A stretch of DNA of 64,000 bases from Isoetes taiwanensis (GCA_021234155.1 JAJEKV010000205.1:38501-102500), one strand, 5' to 3'. Counted from the first letter of the stretch, positions 43,390-55,992 are shown. Notes: generated from the letters alone by a model not told the origin. Translations and numbers: made by a program.

Positions 43390-46310
43390 GATTAATGGCA
43401 GCTGTCAGCTTTAGTGCAAGGTGTTTAAGATCATGTGTTTTCCCTGGCATAGATATAACCATGCGCAATTTATTCTTCAGTTATATATTCAATAATACAG
43501 GCATTCTGCTGTCTTGCTCGAGTGCATACTTCAGACACAACCTATACATCTAGGAACCTACTCATGGTTGTTCACATTCACTGAGCAGTGACAAAGAATT
43601 ACGTAAACAAGTTTTTTATTTTCTTGTGGTGATGTAGCAGCACTTGAGAATTGTTTAATCTCGGAGTGGCGTGTCAGTTTCTTATGCTGCAAAGCAGGTT
43701 CTGTTATTGTTAGGTAAGCATCTTGATCAGAAACTTGGCTTATTATTACCTTGCCATAAGTAAAACCTGTGATAAAGTATTAAAAGATAAGTGACGTACA
43801 TAGCAATCGTTTGTAACGGTGGTGTTAAGGCTAAAGTGCCACAATTATAGGACCCACGATCATCACGATCTCACCACTAGTAGATGACTAGTTATTTGAT
43901 TCAAGTGTTGTTGTATACTAAATGCTGAAACCAACATAGCCGAGGCGTATAGTACTTCTACGTAGTGAAGTTGGCATGTGTGGTCACTATAATCCCTTGA
44001 GCTAGGCCATGCACACAATTTCATTATGACTTACATAAAAAGAAATATTTTTAGCAGCACCTACTTTGCAATGCATGTATTGTGTTTACATATACTCGTA
44101 AATGAGAGAAGAAATTCTTCAACGCTCATAGGAGCACACAAATAATTGTTCACATGTTTTCCACGGTATGGTGCCATACTTTACAATGTCAACATATTTG
44201 ATCCTTATATAAATTTTGCATTATGGTGCCACACTCTATGATGTCAATATCATTGATTCTTATATAAATTTTGCCCATAAGTACTTGTCAGTTTTCTTAG
44301 CACTATTGATCCTTCTATAAATTTTGAGTTATGTATGCACCATGCTGGATTTATAATCAATCTAATAAATTGGGATGAATTCCATGAAAGTTGTCTATAA
44401 TATTGCTCCCATTGATGTTATCCATGCCTTATGACCAAGAAATGAGATGCAGTGTTTTTTTTACGAGAGAATATGTGCCATGCTCCATTAGGTCAACATC
44501 ATAGACCCTTCTATAACCTTTGCCTATCAAGTACCCTCCTTAAACATATTGATGACATTACCTAACTTAACTACTGGTCATTACAAACGATACATCATGT
44601 ACCTTACGGCCGCGAAAAGGGACACAAATCCCTTATTCAAATCTTGCGTGTTCAAATGGACACAAATCCGTTGCTAAACAAGCTTTACTTTATTGAATGT
44701 TGAATGTTAATGGTGATTTCAACTCCACATGTTACGAACACACAGAGTCTCAACTAACAAACAGAATATTTGTGCATAATCTTGCATGCAATCATACTTG
44801 GATATTGGATACATTACTAAGATATCCCTTTTCACGCATTTATCGACACATTTTGAATCTCATTGTCTTATGGCTTCCTAGGAAATAATCAATAGAGACA
44901 AAATAACTCTCACATATAGCTCTCGCATTTACCTTAATCAATTCAACACTACAACAACATTTTTTACATCAACTTTGTGTTGGCCTACTACCACCTTGAG
45001 ACTATATGATTCTAGAGGTGCTTTCCCAAACTCCACATTTACTGAAGCAAAAGAGAAAGTCAATTAGAAATCTATGAACACCATTATTGATTCCAACTTG
45101 ACACCAACCCCACTGGTGCTAGAAGCTTGACAAAAAAACAATGCAATGTTATCCCAAAAAAAAAAAAATTCGTGATTAACATTTCACCTAAAGTCGAGGT
45201 TGCCAGTCTTAAATTACAAATACATGAACACCATTCTTCAATGGTGTTTTATAATATTCTAGAGTTGAGTAAGAGTGGTCATATTAAACCTTGCCACTCA
45301 GCTACCCCGTTTGTACAAGCTCATCAATATATTACTATTAAAAAAAAGACTCAAGGAATTCTAACATTAGAAGGCTTGAAAACTTTGTCGCTCTCCCATC
45401 CTCCCTTGCGCCTGCTCCAATGATACTAAGGGCACGTTAGGATATCAAAGGGGCGGTCAACTACAAATTATACTCTAGAAATAGTGTAATCCACAAATAG
45501 TAATCTATGGGAATCTACGCAATATCGCGAAGAATCTATGCGAATCTTCATAAAGTCCTTGGGACCCAACTTCACACCATAGAAACATGCTAAAATTGGA
45601 ACAGGCACCATAACAACAATGACGACACCTTCATTGGATTTAAGGGAATCTCCATAGAATCTAAAGAAATCTCACAAAATGTAAGAGAATGTAAGAGAAT
45701 CTAATGGAACATCGTAAAATTTAAGAGAAGTTAAATCCTATAATAAGGAAATCTCATAAAAAGGGAAAATCTTCGTAAATTCTTAGAAAACTAGAACATG
45801 GACAAACTGAAACATGCACACACTAGAATATGCACCGTAGGATCGATTAAAAAACTTGTTATTATATGTTATTATATGTGTTATATTGATAAAAGGAGAA
45901 AAGAAAAGCATGTCATAATGATGTTGCCATATTGATGTAATATGGATCCAACCATCAATGTAGACCAAGACAAGATAAAATATCATCCTTGTCATTGGAG
46001 CTGGGAGAATCTTAGAATCTCTTTAAAGACCTATTCGAAAATCCATCTAGCAAAAAGCCATAATAATTTATATTCAAACTCTAACCAGAACCACAAAACA
46101 GGCATCATACCATGCTTATAGCCCAAGGAACACTGGAACACTAGATTCTCGTTATTAGAATATACATTAAGAATAATGAGTGTGGGACGTATAGTTTATT
46201 AAAACAAATAGCTTTGAAAGTGCCCCCTAGGATTTGAACCTAGGCATGGCCACCAAGAAAAAAGAAAATAACCTAATTGTATTTGTGGTGTCCATGTGAA
46301 GTCTGTAACC
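43390..46310. other. AT-rich DNA, minisatellite and short repeats
   Basis: No gene recognised. A 57-bp tandem repeat lies at 44165-44280. Around 45650-45740 the motif AATCT...AAAATGTAAGAGAAT recurs several times. The open frame at 45127-45423 lacks family character. Confidence 0.35.
44165..44280. repeat. Tandem repeat, about 57-bp unit
   Basis: Two adjacent units share TATGGTGCCA-ACT-TA, ATGTCAA, TTGAT and CTTATATAAATTTTGC. Weaker related strings (GATCCTTCTATAAATTTTG at about 44308, GTGCCATGCTCCATTAGGTCAACATC split over 44475-44500) suggest an older, longer array. Confidence 0.7.
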
Positions 46311-46326
46311 TGGAACTCTTGAATAC

Positions 46327-47504
46327 CTCTGGAACGAGGAACCTGCGCCTTCAATGGCGACGCTTACTGGCTGGTTTGCTACTGCACTCATCAGTGATTT
46401 TTCACTGTTTGGCGTAACATCACTATAACCATTAATACTTACTACCCGAGAATTCAACTGTTAACAATGATAAGTGTTTAGGCATCTAAGATAAAGTGCT
46501 AGATAATAGGACTCTAATGTGTACCTTGCCCTTATTACAGGGAGCTTCAGAACCTAGATAAGGATAGTCAGCCTCTGTATCTATGCCTTTATTTTTCACC
46601 ATGAACTGGAAAGCATTGTCCATGAGTCCACCTTGGCGACCATTGTTCACCCTCGTGTCACGATCAACCGGTTCTTGTTCGATCTGACGATAAGTTGACC
46701 GGTCTTTATTTTATTGATGCCTTCTCTTGCACCGCAAGATGTGAAGAGAATGCCCAACAGGCCCCCTGAAGATAAGAGAAATGAAATGGAGCCTATTACG
46801 ATCGTAAAAGTACTTAATTCATCTTTGGACTCTTTGCAATAAGATAAACACTTTCATCTGGCCGAGATTTGGGTGTAATATTCACCAACTTCGGCTCTAG
46901 TTTGAATACTTTTTGGTAAAGCATAGAGTGCATTGCACACCATGATGGCTTCAATGGCCTCTTTTCCTCCTGCTATTGTTACTTTTCAAGATAGATGGTG
47001 TTAACAAAAATCTGAGATTATGCCCATTCGTTTCTCTTTAAAACAGGCCTACTCTGTATTTTTTTTCCATACATTTAGGCATCCAGCAAGAAGAGCCAGA
47101 GCCATGGCAAAAGCTTTATCAATAGTCCAACCATGAAGAACTAAAATAGAAAAGAACCACATCATAGGTCGTGCTCATAAACTATCAGGAGCCAAAACTA
47201 CAAAGTAGGAGAAGAGATCGACTCACGCTTGTTGCCTTGGTCCTTTTTCTGGCGTCACGGCACATCTGCCTCCAGTCTACTTGTTTGGGGAGACTAGTCA
47301 CGTCCACCCTCGAATCCACATCCCTGTTCTGTTTGAAACAGAAACTTTCATGCTTACATTAAGTCCTGTGAATTTTGCTCTGAACTCCTCAAAGCTCGTA
47401 GCCAAACCCACCCGGCTCCTTTTGCTATGTGAATCAAAAGCGAACCCTAGAAACAAAGACCTCGAGGTCTGCATGTAATTACAGTAGCAAAAGGGGGCTT
47501 CCAT
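46327..47504 (-). pseudogene. Papain-family cysteine protease pseudogene
   Basis: On the minus strand: exon 47504-47227 holds the propeptide end (SFEEFRAKFTGL) and LPKQVDWRQ, the mature N-terminus. Exon 46766-46525 starts GACWAFSSHLAV with the catalytic Cys in CWAFS, then NKIKTGQL, EQEPVDRDT, GGLMDNAFQFMVKNKGIDTE, ADYPYLGSEAPCNK. Exon 46457-46327 reads [20 protein letters not shown] then [20 protein letters not shown]. Frameshifts lie after VDWRQ and around NKIKTGQL. Two structural cysteines are lost (VDCD to VDRD, GCNGG to GRQGG), and the exon with catalytic His and Asn is not found. The family includes vacuolar RD21-type proteases. Introns are kept, so this is not a retrocopy. Confidence 0.88.
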
Positions 47505-48587
47505 TACGAGCCCTTGATCTCGAACTAAAGGGTTGATCTACACCATTAAAATTACAGGGGAAAATGAGACAACACAAAAACTATATAAATATGAGGCTAA
47601 ACCATTGCAAAAGTGGAATTAAAGCATAAAATATAGTGCGCACTCTAGATGCACTCTAGATGTACGCATTAGTACGTTTTTTGAAATACGCCCATGAAAT
47701 CATATGAAAACCATGCCAAAAAGCGTATAAAATCACAAAAAAAACCCCTGTTATAATGCTACATATTCTTACCATTCAGGCATATATACGAGCCGGAGAG
47801 CTCTTACAGCCGCTTCTAAATCGTGCAAGTCTGATGTTCTTGGGAAACCTATTGCGCCATATTCGTTTAACCTCTCTCATCTTGCTCTCTCATTTCTTGC
47901 AAACAGCTCCTCATAAACAGTAGATTTCAAACTTCGTTGAAGCTTTTCATTCGCAGCTTATAGTATCTAGTCAAAAATCAGTCTTGGATAAATATAACCA
48001 GACTCGTTTCACGAAATTGAATTTTCTTCCAACATCACTGCCATAAATATTCGACCATAGAACATAGTTGTGGAGATTTGGCCCGTTGAAGTGGCCTGTA
48101 AAACTGTTGATGAAAGCTATAGACTATTTTAACTTTACATGTCTTAGTCTTAGGATGTGAGCCCGGCCTTAGCCGTGAATGGCAAGGCCGGATGTGAGAA
48201 AGATTTGTGGGCTTGAGCTTGATAACTGAATTTAATATTAGTGAAATCCTTCGCTAGGTTATCATTCTTGCTGTTTTGTTCTGTAATACAGTAGATTTCT
48301 TGCAGTAGATTCCAGTAAGATTTCTTGCAGTAAATCTGACCCTCTAGGTATTCCAATAGGTTTTCCTTGCAGTAGATTTCGCAACTGCAACTTGGGCCTT
48401 TTCCTTGCCAATGTTTGTGTCAAGGATACCTAAGTATGTCTATAGTGGAGGTAACTCTGTATATCGACATGAGATACTATGTGATGGGGTTAACACTAGC
48501 AATTACCAGGTCGATATAATGCCAAGTACTTATAAGAAATATAATTTAGACTTTCTTATTGAAAAACTTTCCACCTGATCCTTTCAG

Positions 48588-49165
48588 CAATCTTTACTGC
48601 TTTTTGTTGTACATCAAATGTCATCTTCTATGTTGCGTCTAATAGCTGGTGCCTGCTGCACTATGGTTATAGCAAATACTAGTGGCGCATTTGCACTTCT
48701 TTATCATTCCAAGAGGTGAGTATAATGATCAAAACTCAAATTGAAGTTTAGGTGCTAAGTCTGGAATGCTTTCACAGAAAGAATACTTAATTGGTGGGTT
48801 TGGGGATATTGGGCGTTTCCCCTAATGTATGCTTTCACCCAAGTGGAACAAGGTATTTTCATTTTTTTCTCAGTAGGTTGATATTTATAGAAAGCTTGCA
48901 TCATAAGATAATTTTATTGTAGTTATTTAGATAGATTAAACTTGTTGAAGTAAACTACTGTTGAGTTGCGTCTTGAGTCATTTCCTTCTTCTTTACTTTC
49001 TTGAGTCATTTCCTTCTTCTTTCTGAAGGCACAGGGCGTATTGGTTACGTAGTGCTAAAAAATCGTGGTGAAGCATACTGGTATTGGATTGGTATTGGAT
49101 CTCTTCTTGCATTTGTTCACATGTTCAATGTGCTTTTCACATTGGCCTTATCTTACTCAATCGTA
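48588..49165 (+). pseudogene. PDR-type ABCG transporter pseudogene (last membrane domain)
   Basis: Exon 48588-48715: QSLLLFVVHQMSSSMLRLIA then GACCTMVIANTSGAFALL, ending IIPR after a deletion of the usual VLGGF segment. Exon 48778 to about 48835: RILNWWVWGYWAFPLMYA. The intron between them is in the phase expected from the family. Exon from about 49029: VLKNRGEAYWYWIGIGSLLA then FVHMFNVLFTLALSYS. These are consecutive parts of the second transmembrane domain of full-size ABCG/PDR pumps, which export terpenoids, hormones or waxes. The sequence after MYA diverges, and a LINE 3' end follows within 70 bp, so only this slice survives. Confidence 0.87.
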
Positions 49166-49224
49166 TGTTGTTGCACCTTATAATACTTTTGGTTCATACT
49201 TTCACATTTATCCTTAATATCTCC

Positions 49225-49465
49225 AGGAGATTATAGATGCACGGACTCAGTTGTGTCCTCCGGGACGGTATTGAACTATCCTATACAATTGTACAGCGTG
49301 CCAGCATACTTATTACTGCTAAGGTTTTTCCCTCGAAAACCCTTCAGGGTGGGGGTTTTTTAATCCTGTGACCTGTCAGTAGTACACTTGCTGCTCCCTT
49401 TTTGTTTGGGTTCCATAGGCCAATCGGTCTCCAAAAAAATCTATTCTATTCTATTCTATTCTTAA
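49225..49465 (+). mobile_element. LINE 3' end, strongly 5'-truncated
   Basis: Shares with the end of the LINE at 21340-21575 the order: TTATTACTGC.A.GG, TTTTTCCCTCGAAAACCCTT, the stem-loop, AGTA-TA, TGCT-C-CC, GGGTCCATAGGCC (diverged), GATTGGTCTC-like, then a pentamer tail (ATTCT)n at about 49439-49461. It starts shortly after the ABCG remnant. Classic target-primed insertion of about 240 bp. Confidence 0.85.
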
Positions 49466-49469
49466 TAGT

Positions 49470-51080
49470 GGGAATCTCATGGTTGTCGACCACATCATCC
49501 ATGTATCGCATGTGCCCAGGAATGCAAGGCAATAGCGCGGGTTCAAACCCCGCACGGTTTTAGATTGATACATGATCCAAGCCTTTATTTAAGTAAGGGC
49601 ATGAGGATTGGAAAGAGAAACGTTCACGACCTAGGAACCAAGTTATTTCCAATTCAACATAGCTCTAAGCCTTCTAGCATAGGGTCAAAATATGGTCCAA
49701 AAGTTAGTTGCCTAGCGGGGAATTTGTGACCGTTAGGACATTATAACAGATCCAATTGAACAGGTTAAGAACGAGAGAAATGTTCATGGCGGCCTTGGCC
49801 GCCGCTATAAATTTCTTGTAATTCTAAGGCACATGAAGACACTCATTCTTATCTACAAACATCCTTTGTAGCTGTCGCATCAACTTTCAAATGCATTAGT
49901 CAAATATCATCACATATCACTAGAATACTCAAATAACTGAAGTTGGGCAGAGTTATGTGATCAATAAACTTATATAGATAGAAGATGCATGAGGTTTAGC
50001 AAAACTTACTCATTGATCCACAAAGGCATGTTCTGTACAAAGAAGGCAAGCATCAGCAGATGTCAATTTGCATAATATGGAAAGTGAGCAATAAACACAC
50101 ATGATAACACTATTACCTGTACCAAATAAAACTTACATAACATAAGCATAATGCTAGTTGCATGCACTTCAGCTTATGCTTCACCTATACCAAATCTAAT
50201 GGTCTTATCTGTGCACAATTCTGCCAGATTCACGGCCACTATCCATCTACCAACATTTTTCAAAAAATACAACTCGAAATGCCACTACAGCCATAGCCGA
50301 AGCATGCATGCAATGCAAATGAAGATGTTGCTTTGCTTCCTTTTTTTTCTTGCTTGCATTGGCTGGAAAGCCTAAACTGAGCTATCAACTCCCAGGCACC
50401 ACCATCTTATATTATCCACATAGCAATATCTCCAGAGACTATTTAAAAGGGGAGTTAGCCAAAAAACCAATATATTGCCAAGAATGCAAGAATACTACTG
50501 CAAGAACAAAAAATGAAAAGCATAGACTGCTTAAATAAATAGATAACATAGGGTGTTATATTAAATTTTAATTTTAATTCTCACATATCAGATTGTCTGT
50601 ATAGGTTAAGCATATGCATTGTCATTAATGCAGCATTGACACGCATCGGTTTCCTTCCTATGATAGCAAAATAAACACATCACATATGAAGATAATTCAT
50701 TAACATAGTGTAGGTAACTATTTGGAGCCATTCTAAATCCATTACATTAACAAGGACTGTAGTGTTAGCAACCAGATTCAAAAATCAATGTTCATATGAT
50801 ATAGTTCATTGGTTGCTTCTGTTCACTAGCAATTTACACATTGAGATTGATAGTATCAAAGACGCAGCTTTCGTTCATGCCTAGTAGCATGAAAAGTTTA
50901 ATAATGAGTAGTAAAATGTAGTGGTAATGAAAACTGCATCCAAGTATGAAAACCACTGACCCTAAAAGGCAATACACATGCATGGTCTATGGCTTCCAAC
51001 TACTTCAATTGGGTTATAGATTCATCATAATCCCCTCCTTGAGCCACTATGCAACCAGCAAGTCATCATATGTTTCCCTT
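49470..51080. other. AT-rich DNA, no gene recognised
   Basis: At 49541-49560 GCGGGTTCAAACCCCGCA resembles a tRNA T-arm, but no D-arm or acceptor pairing was found. Short open frames near 50151-50538 have no family character. Confidence 0.35.
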
Positions 51081-51898
51081 GTAGTGCTTACCTTTCTCTT
51101 GTTCATATGGATCTTGAGGTTGTACTCACGTTCTACACTAGCATCAGGATGCAAAGGAACTTAAAGATCAAAATGGTGTAGACAAGGTTTGTCATGTGGC
51201 CCATGGAAATTTTCACTTTAATAGTGTTATCAGTCTTATCGCGTGGCTGGAAAGGATTCACTGCCCCTATAAGAGGATTAAACCGCATAGTAAGCATTTT
51301 CTTGTTATCAACTGAAGAATTTACCAAGCCAGCGAACAACATATAAGAGACACAAGACTCAAATTCTTAATCCCATACAATTGTCTTGTTTCGACAAAGA
51401 TTTCAATAGAATTTTTTTCACGAGCTTGTAGAGTACAAAGTAATAAAATCAGTGCATTCACATTATCTTATTTGAGTTGACACCACAAGTAACACATCAT
51501 TCACACTTGACGACAGATAATAAGGTTTATGTAATATGGAGTTAACAAATATATTCCTTGACTTGAGCAAGGATTGCAGAAGGCTGCTATTTAAGAAGCT
51601 CACATTCCTTCAACAACAACTCGCAAAAATATCTACGAGAAGGAATGTGAATGAACAACAAAAATACATTTATGGTCTTGATGTTCTTTGCATAAATATA
51701 TTCAGACCAAAAATGGTTTTTTTTTCCTCGAAGGAGATGAAATATTCAAATGTAAGAGCATGTGAACGCCTAAATTTTGGACTTGTTCTAATGCAGAATA
51801 GAATATGAATAATAATGGCAATACTTACCTTCTTTGATCTGAATATCTTCCCTTTGTTAATAGCTTTAGTGTTTATGTATTCAATCTGCAAGTACTGC
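51073..51898 (-). pseudogene. Unidentified gene remnant, exon-like segments
   Basis: Minus strand: 51898-51830 is bounded by GCGCAG and GTAAGT and reads YLQIEYINTKAINKGKIFRS. Then from about 51325 DNKKMLTMRFNPLIGAVNPF and RDKTDNTIKVKISMGHMTNL are open. One base and one stop later VPLHPDASVEREYNLKIHMN continues to a donor GTAAGC at about 51073. The pieces look like exons of one decayed gene of unknown family. Confidence 0.35.
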
Positions 51899-51919
51899 GC
51901 AAATGTCAAATAAGCATGT

Positions 51920-52880
51920 TAAACCAAATTGCACACTCTCAAGATAAGATAGTGTATACAAAAAAAAATAGCCCTACATTATCTGGCAGCAACAATGTTG
52001 CCACGGATTAAAAAACCTTTCTCTTACCCTTCTCCAATTCAGACCTCGTTCTACTTCAATAAAATCTTGTGCAAAAAGAAAAGAGCCCATCATGCTACCT
52101 CTTTACTTCAAACATTACACAACTACACATATGATTAAACTGAGATCGCTTTATCTTGAATAACATATCATTTAGGTAATTGCCAATTATATAGAGGGAA
52201 ACTCTGTACCTTTGGGAAACTTTATGTTGCAAAAACCTACGAACTGCCATAAATGATTGACAATGTATGCTAATTTGTGGACAAGATTTCCAGATCCTAT
52301 ACGGCTATCTCTGGACTTAACTTTATATGCTATTCAAATAGGGCATTTATCTATCTTGGGAATCTTCATTGGAGCGAAGCTACCTAGCATATATTTCTCA
52401 AAATAACAACACAGAAAAGACAACAGGAAGGCATTCATCTAGAGAACTCACAAATAAAAATGAAGGAGAAATAAGTATAAATAGATTACCATAGTGTCTC
52501 TTATGCTTCTTCATGGTCATTATAACTCATAAACTCCACTCAAACCCATGTTTGAAATCTCCATCCTCCGGATAAGCTGGCCCAAGAGAAAATAAGCTGG
52601 CCGTATTGTCATCTTGTGTAAAAAGAGCTCGCTTCTCCATTCATCCAGAATAAAAGATTCGCTCCCATGGTAGTGTTGGAGTCTTGAGCCAAAGGCCTAT
52701 GGCTAATGCAGGATGTCCAAGAAAGATATAGTCGAAGAAGAAAAGGAGGCAAGCATCTACACAAAAGAAACGTACACATGGCATACACATAAGATATACA
52801 TGGTGTACAAGTGTATAGGCTAGAATTACACCAAATCGTGCACCTTGGGTTAGGCAACCCTGCTAAAAAAAGGATACTTC
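51920..52880. other. AT-rich DNA, no gene recognised
   Basis: No exon or structured feature could be supported in this stretch. Confidence 0.35.
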
Positions 52881-52885
52881 TAATT

Positions 52886-53221
52886 TGAAAAGATAAGATA
52901 AGATAAGATGAATTTTTTAATCACATCCTTCTCTAGTTGTGTAGGTCAAAGTGCTCTTTGTAGGACATAAATTCTAGTAAGGGACTTGCAAAGAACACAA
53001 AAATCGGTTGATAGATATGCTTGTCATTTATCATAGCAGCAGTATACAATGTTTGAAGGAATGTGTGGGGAGTTGACCATAAGAACAATGTCGAGCTGCC
53101 CCACAAGAAAAGAAATAATAGACTATGCTGAGACAATAGTAGGGGTACTGGCGACACCTTCTCACCAGGATGAAAAACCCTGCCCTTTCGGGTTTTCGAA
53201 CCCTAATGAGAAAATGTCGCC
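52886..53221 (-). mobile_element. LINE-like 3' end on the minus strand with (TTATC)n tail
   Basis: Minus strand: TTCGAAAACCCGAAAGGGCAGGGTTTTT (about 53198-53171, here described in two parts: CGAAAACCC and GGGCAGGGTTTTT) parallels the LINE stem-loop, followed by about 260 bp and ending in (TTATC)n at 52905-52886. In addition GGCGACA..TTCTCA at 53151-53165 pairs with TGAGAA..TGTCGCC at 53206-53221, giving a nested fold around the stem-loop. It is shorter and more diverged than the other LINE ends, so the family assignment is tentative. Confidence 0.45.
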
Positions 53222-53864
53222 AACAACCTTGATGGATGCCTGGAGAATAAAAAAATTAATGGTAGCGACCCCATTGCAAGACTAAGCGAACCTTCAAGAT
53301 GGCGGAGTACCTGAAAAAATAAAATATGTGGAAAGCACCCATTAATGGCTAGGAAGAATAACCGAATGCATGCGACAGGCAAGCAACCACCTACAGATTA
53401 AGAAAACAAACCAATAGAAAGCACCTTTGAGAGGTTAATAGCAACAACGAATCTCTATATAAAAAAAGTGCCACCAAGTGGTGGAAGAAGAAATAGCACT
53501 ACCCTCAGGTGGAAATGAATAGCATCGCGCCGCGGGCAGAGAACTAACAATAACAACGGTGGAAAAAAGCATCACCATGCAAGTGGATCATAATAACAAT
53601 AGCAACACCCAGTGGGTGGAAGAAAAAAACAATATCATCATCACTAAAATGGAAATATATGTAAAAAATTAAACAAGCCCGACACAATACATAAGGGAGG
53701 GTAGGGAGGGAATCAATGGGTAAGGAAGAGATGTTGCGGGAAGACACCAATAAATGGCCATAAGAATGAACATCGCTTATATAGATGGCTCGTTTCGTCC
53801 TAGAATGTCGATCCGATGGTTCAGATCGATGCCAATCTAGTAAAGGACTCGCAAAGAACACAAA
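52974..53864 (+). repeat. Direct repeat pair, about 30 bp, 860 bp apart
   Basis: TCTAGTAAGGGACTTGCAAA followed by GAACACAAAA at about 52974 recurs as TCTAGTAAAGGACTCGCAAA plus GAACACAAAA at about 53835. Between them lie several GTGGAAGAA and AACAATA repeats (53470-53640). The pair may mark the ends of an unknown insertion. Confidence 0.6.
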
Positions 53865-53999
53865 ACAGAGAACTTCCATTTTATAAGCCAACTTTAGGAG
53901 AAACAGCAAGACCTTGAGTCGAGTCACGAATTATGTATCGAAAGTGAGGAGACAATGATCCCCATCTACCACGAACCTAAATAATATTAAGTAGAACTC

Positions 54000-55992
54000 C
54001 TTGTGCTACTGTCCAACGGATCCCCATCCGACTAGTTGGTTCCGTTGGTCGTTTTGGTTGGTCGGCTAGTCGGTCTTTGTTCCCTGTGAAGGCACCTCAG
54101 TTTTGGTCACCTCCAGTTGGTTTCGTCTGGGCACTTAGTAGAAAACCCACTTAAGATCCCAACTTGGGTTGGTCATGACTGGTCGGTTCCCCTTCCTTCA
54201 GTCCTTTCGGTTAGTCGGCTCCCCACCCGACTGGTTGGTTCCGTTGGTCGTTTTGGCTGGCTCCACCGGTTTGGTCACCTCTGGTTTCTTGGCTTGATCA
54301 TCTCGGTGACTGACTCAAGTTCCTCCTTGGGTTGTGCCCGACTAGTTGGCTCCTTCCTTCGGCCCGGTTGGTTGGCTCGGGTCTGTTGGCTCGCATTATT
54401 GGTTGGTTGGTGATGTGCACGTCGTGTGAGGGAACGTTTGGCTGGTGGCTTGTCCTGGTTAGCCCAGAGCGGATAGCTGGTGCGACGTCATCGGCGCGGC
54501 TTAGCCTTGGCTAGTTGGGCAAGTTGTTGGTTTGAACTAAATGGCTGGTAGCTTCGCTCGGTTGGTTCAACGATTTTTGGTAGGATCGCCATCGCCCGGC
54601 GATGATCTTAGGCGAGGGCTGGTCCGGTTTGGTTATCGATGGCGGGGCTCGGTGATCACGATTTGCACTAATTGGTGGTTTTGCTTCCCAACCGGGTTGC
54701 TGCTCGGCTTCCCCTTTGTCTTGGCCACGCGAGTCGTTCATGGAGTCGAGAAGACATGGTGAACTCTGAAAACGGTCCCTGGGCAAGGTGGGTAGTGCTT
54801 GTCGGGTGGTCTTTGGTCCTTGGCATTTGTTTTAGCTCGGCGGGGCCTTGGCGTCGACCAAGACTTTTAGCCGTGAACATGGCCAACACTCTTGCTCGAC
54901 TTGATGGCTACTTTCGAGGCGGTTGCTTGTTGGGTTGGTCTAGCCGGTTGGTGGCTTTCCTTCCCAAGCATGTAAGGCGTTTGGAGCTGGAATGGGTTGC
55001 TTGCCCTTGGTCGTTTTGGCTAATCGTGTCGGGCCCGTTCTTCGGACCCACCTTGGCTTGTGGGATTTGTGCGTATTCAAATTGCGTTGGATGTTGGGAG
55101 GTGCATTTCACCTTGTTGTTGCGTGCTACAACGCGGGTCCCCGACTTCAGCGTTGTGCTGCTCCCCGCGGTTCAAAGCGATTCGGTTCCTCGGGTTTGTG
55201 TGCCACACCGGCTTGGTGCCCTCCCGTTGTTTCCGTCTTCCTTTGGTTGGCTTTGGCGTGTTGGTTCCTCAATGTTGGAAATTTGGCTTCGGTGTCCAAC
55301 TTGCCTCCCCGAAAACGGGGTCGTCGGAAGGTTGCTAAGGACTGTTGGGAATGTGATGTTGGTTTTGGGCTTGGCTCCATCGTGCCCTCCCTCTCGGACC
55401 CGTCCGGTTGGGTTGTCTTTGTGGTGGTGCATTGCTCGTGTTTCCGTTGCCCCATTGGGTCCCGTTTGGCTCGTTCATGGCGGTTGGTTCCACTCCATTG
55501 TGGTAGCTTTGCGGCCTCGTTCTGGATTGCCGGCCTTGTTGTGGTTGGTGGCCCCTGCTCTCGCCGCAATGCATGGGCCTTGGATGGTTGGAGATGTGCT
55601 TTTATCCTCTTTGTGTTGGGAACGGCGGCGGAACCTCTTCCACCTACCATGCTGGAGTTCCAGATGCACACAACAAGTTCGAAACGTTCAATATTCGGCT
55701 CGACCTAGTCCTCATCATGTGTGTTCCCTGGCCTCTGGCTTCGTTTGGTGGCGCGGTTCCGGTTCCATTCTTGGACACTCGGTTGGTGCCAGTGCATGTC
55801 CTTCTCTTCTTTGTCTTTGTTTGCTGTTGGAGCGCGGGCGACCTCTCACTTCAAGTGTTGATGCCAGGGTGACCATGCCTCCATCGTCTTGCTGCTCTGC
55901 CCCTTTGGGAACGGCGGAGTCGATGCTGATCGTTCCCTCTCGTTGTGCCCTTCCACCCAGGTATGGGTGGATGGTTGTCCCTTTATGGAAGC
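54000..55992 (+). other. rDNA external transcribed spacer-like block
   Basis: An abrupt change to G/T-rich, A-poor DNA with many TTGG, GGTTGG and TCGG words, ending exactly at the 18S rRNA 5' end, which is what a plant 5' external transcribed spacer looks like. A direct repeat (ACT-GTTGGTTCCGTTGGTCG then TTTTGG-TGG) occurs at 54030-54061 and 54229-54260. The long open frames here on both strands are products of the low stop-codon content, not genes. The start of transcription was not found. Confidence 0.7.

Noticed and set aside
45127-45423. 98-codon plus-strand frame
   Set aside because: Starts in an A-rich tract and has no domain or splice context.
46222-46252. tRNA-like T-arm (CCTAGGTTCAAATCC on the minus strand)
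   Set aside because: Good B-box sequence, but no A box, anticodon arm or acceptor pairing within tRNA distance.
49541-49560. tRNA-like T-arm GCGGGTTCAAACCCCGC
   Set aside because: No cloverleaf can be completed; at best a relic of a tRNA-derived element.
53774-53790. TATATAGATGGC as a possible RNA polymerase I promoter
   Set aside because: Only loosely like the plant TATATA-GGGG initiator and far from the spacer-like block boundary.
55147-55671. 174-codon minus-strand frame
   Set aside because: Same cause: low-stop composition of the spacer block.
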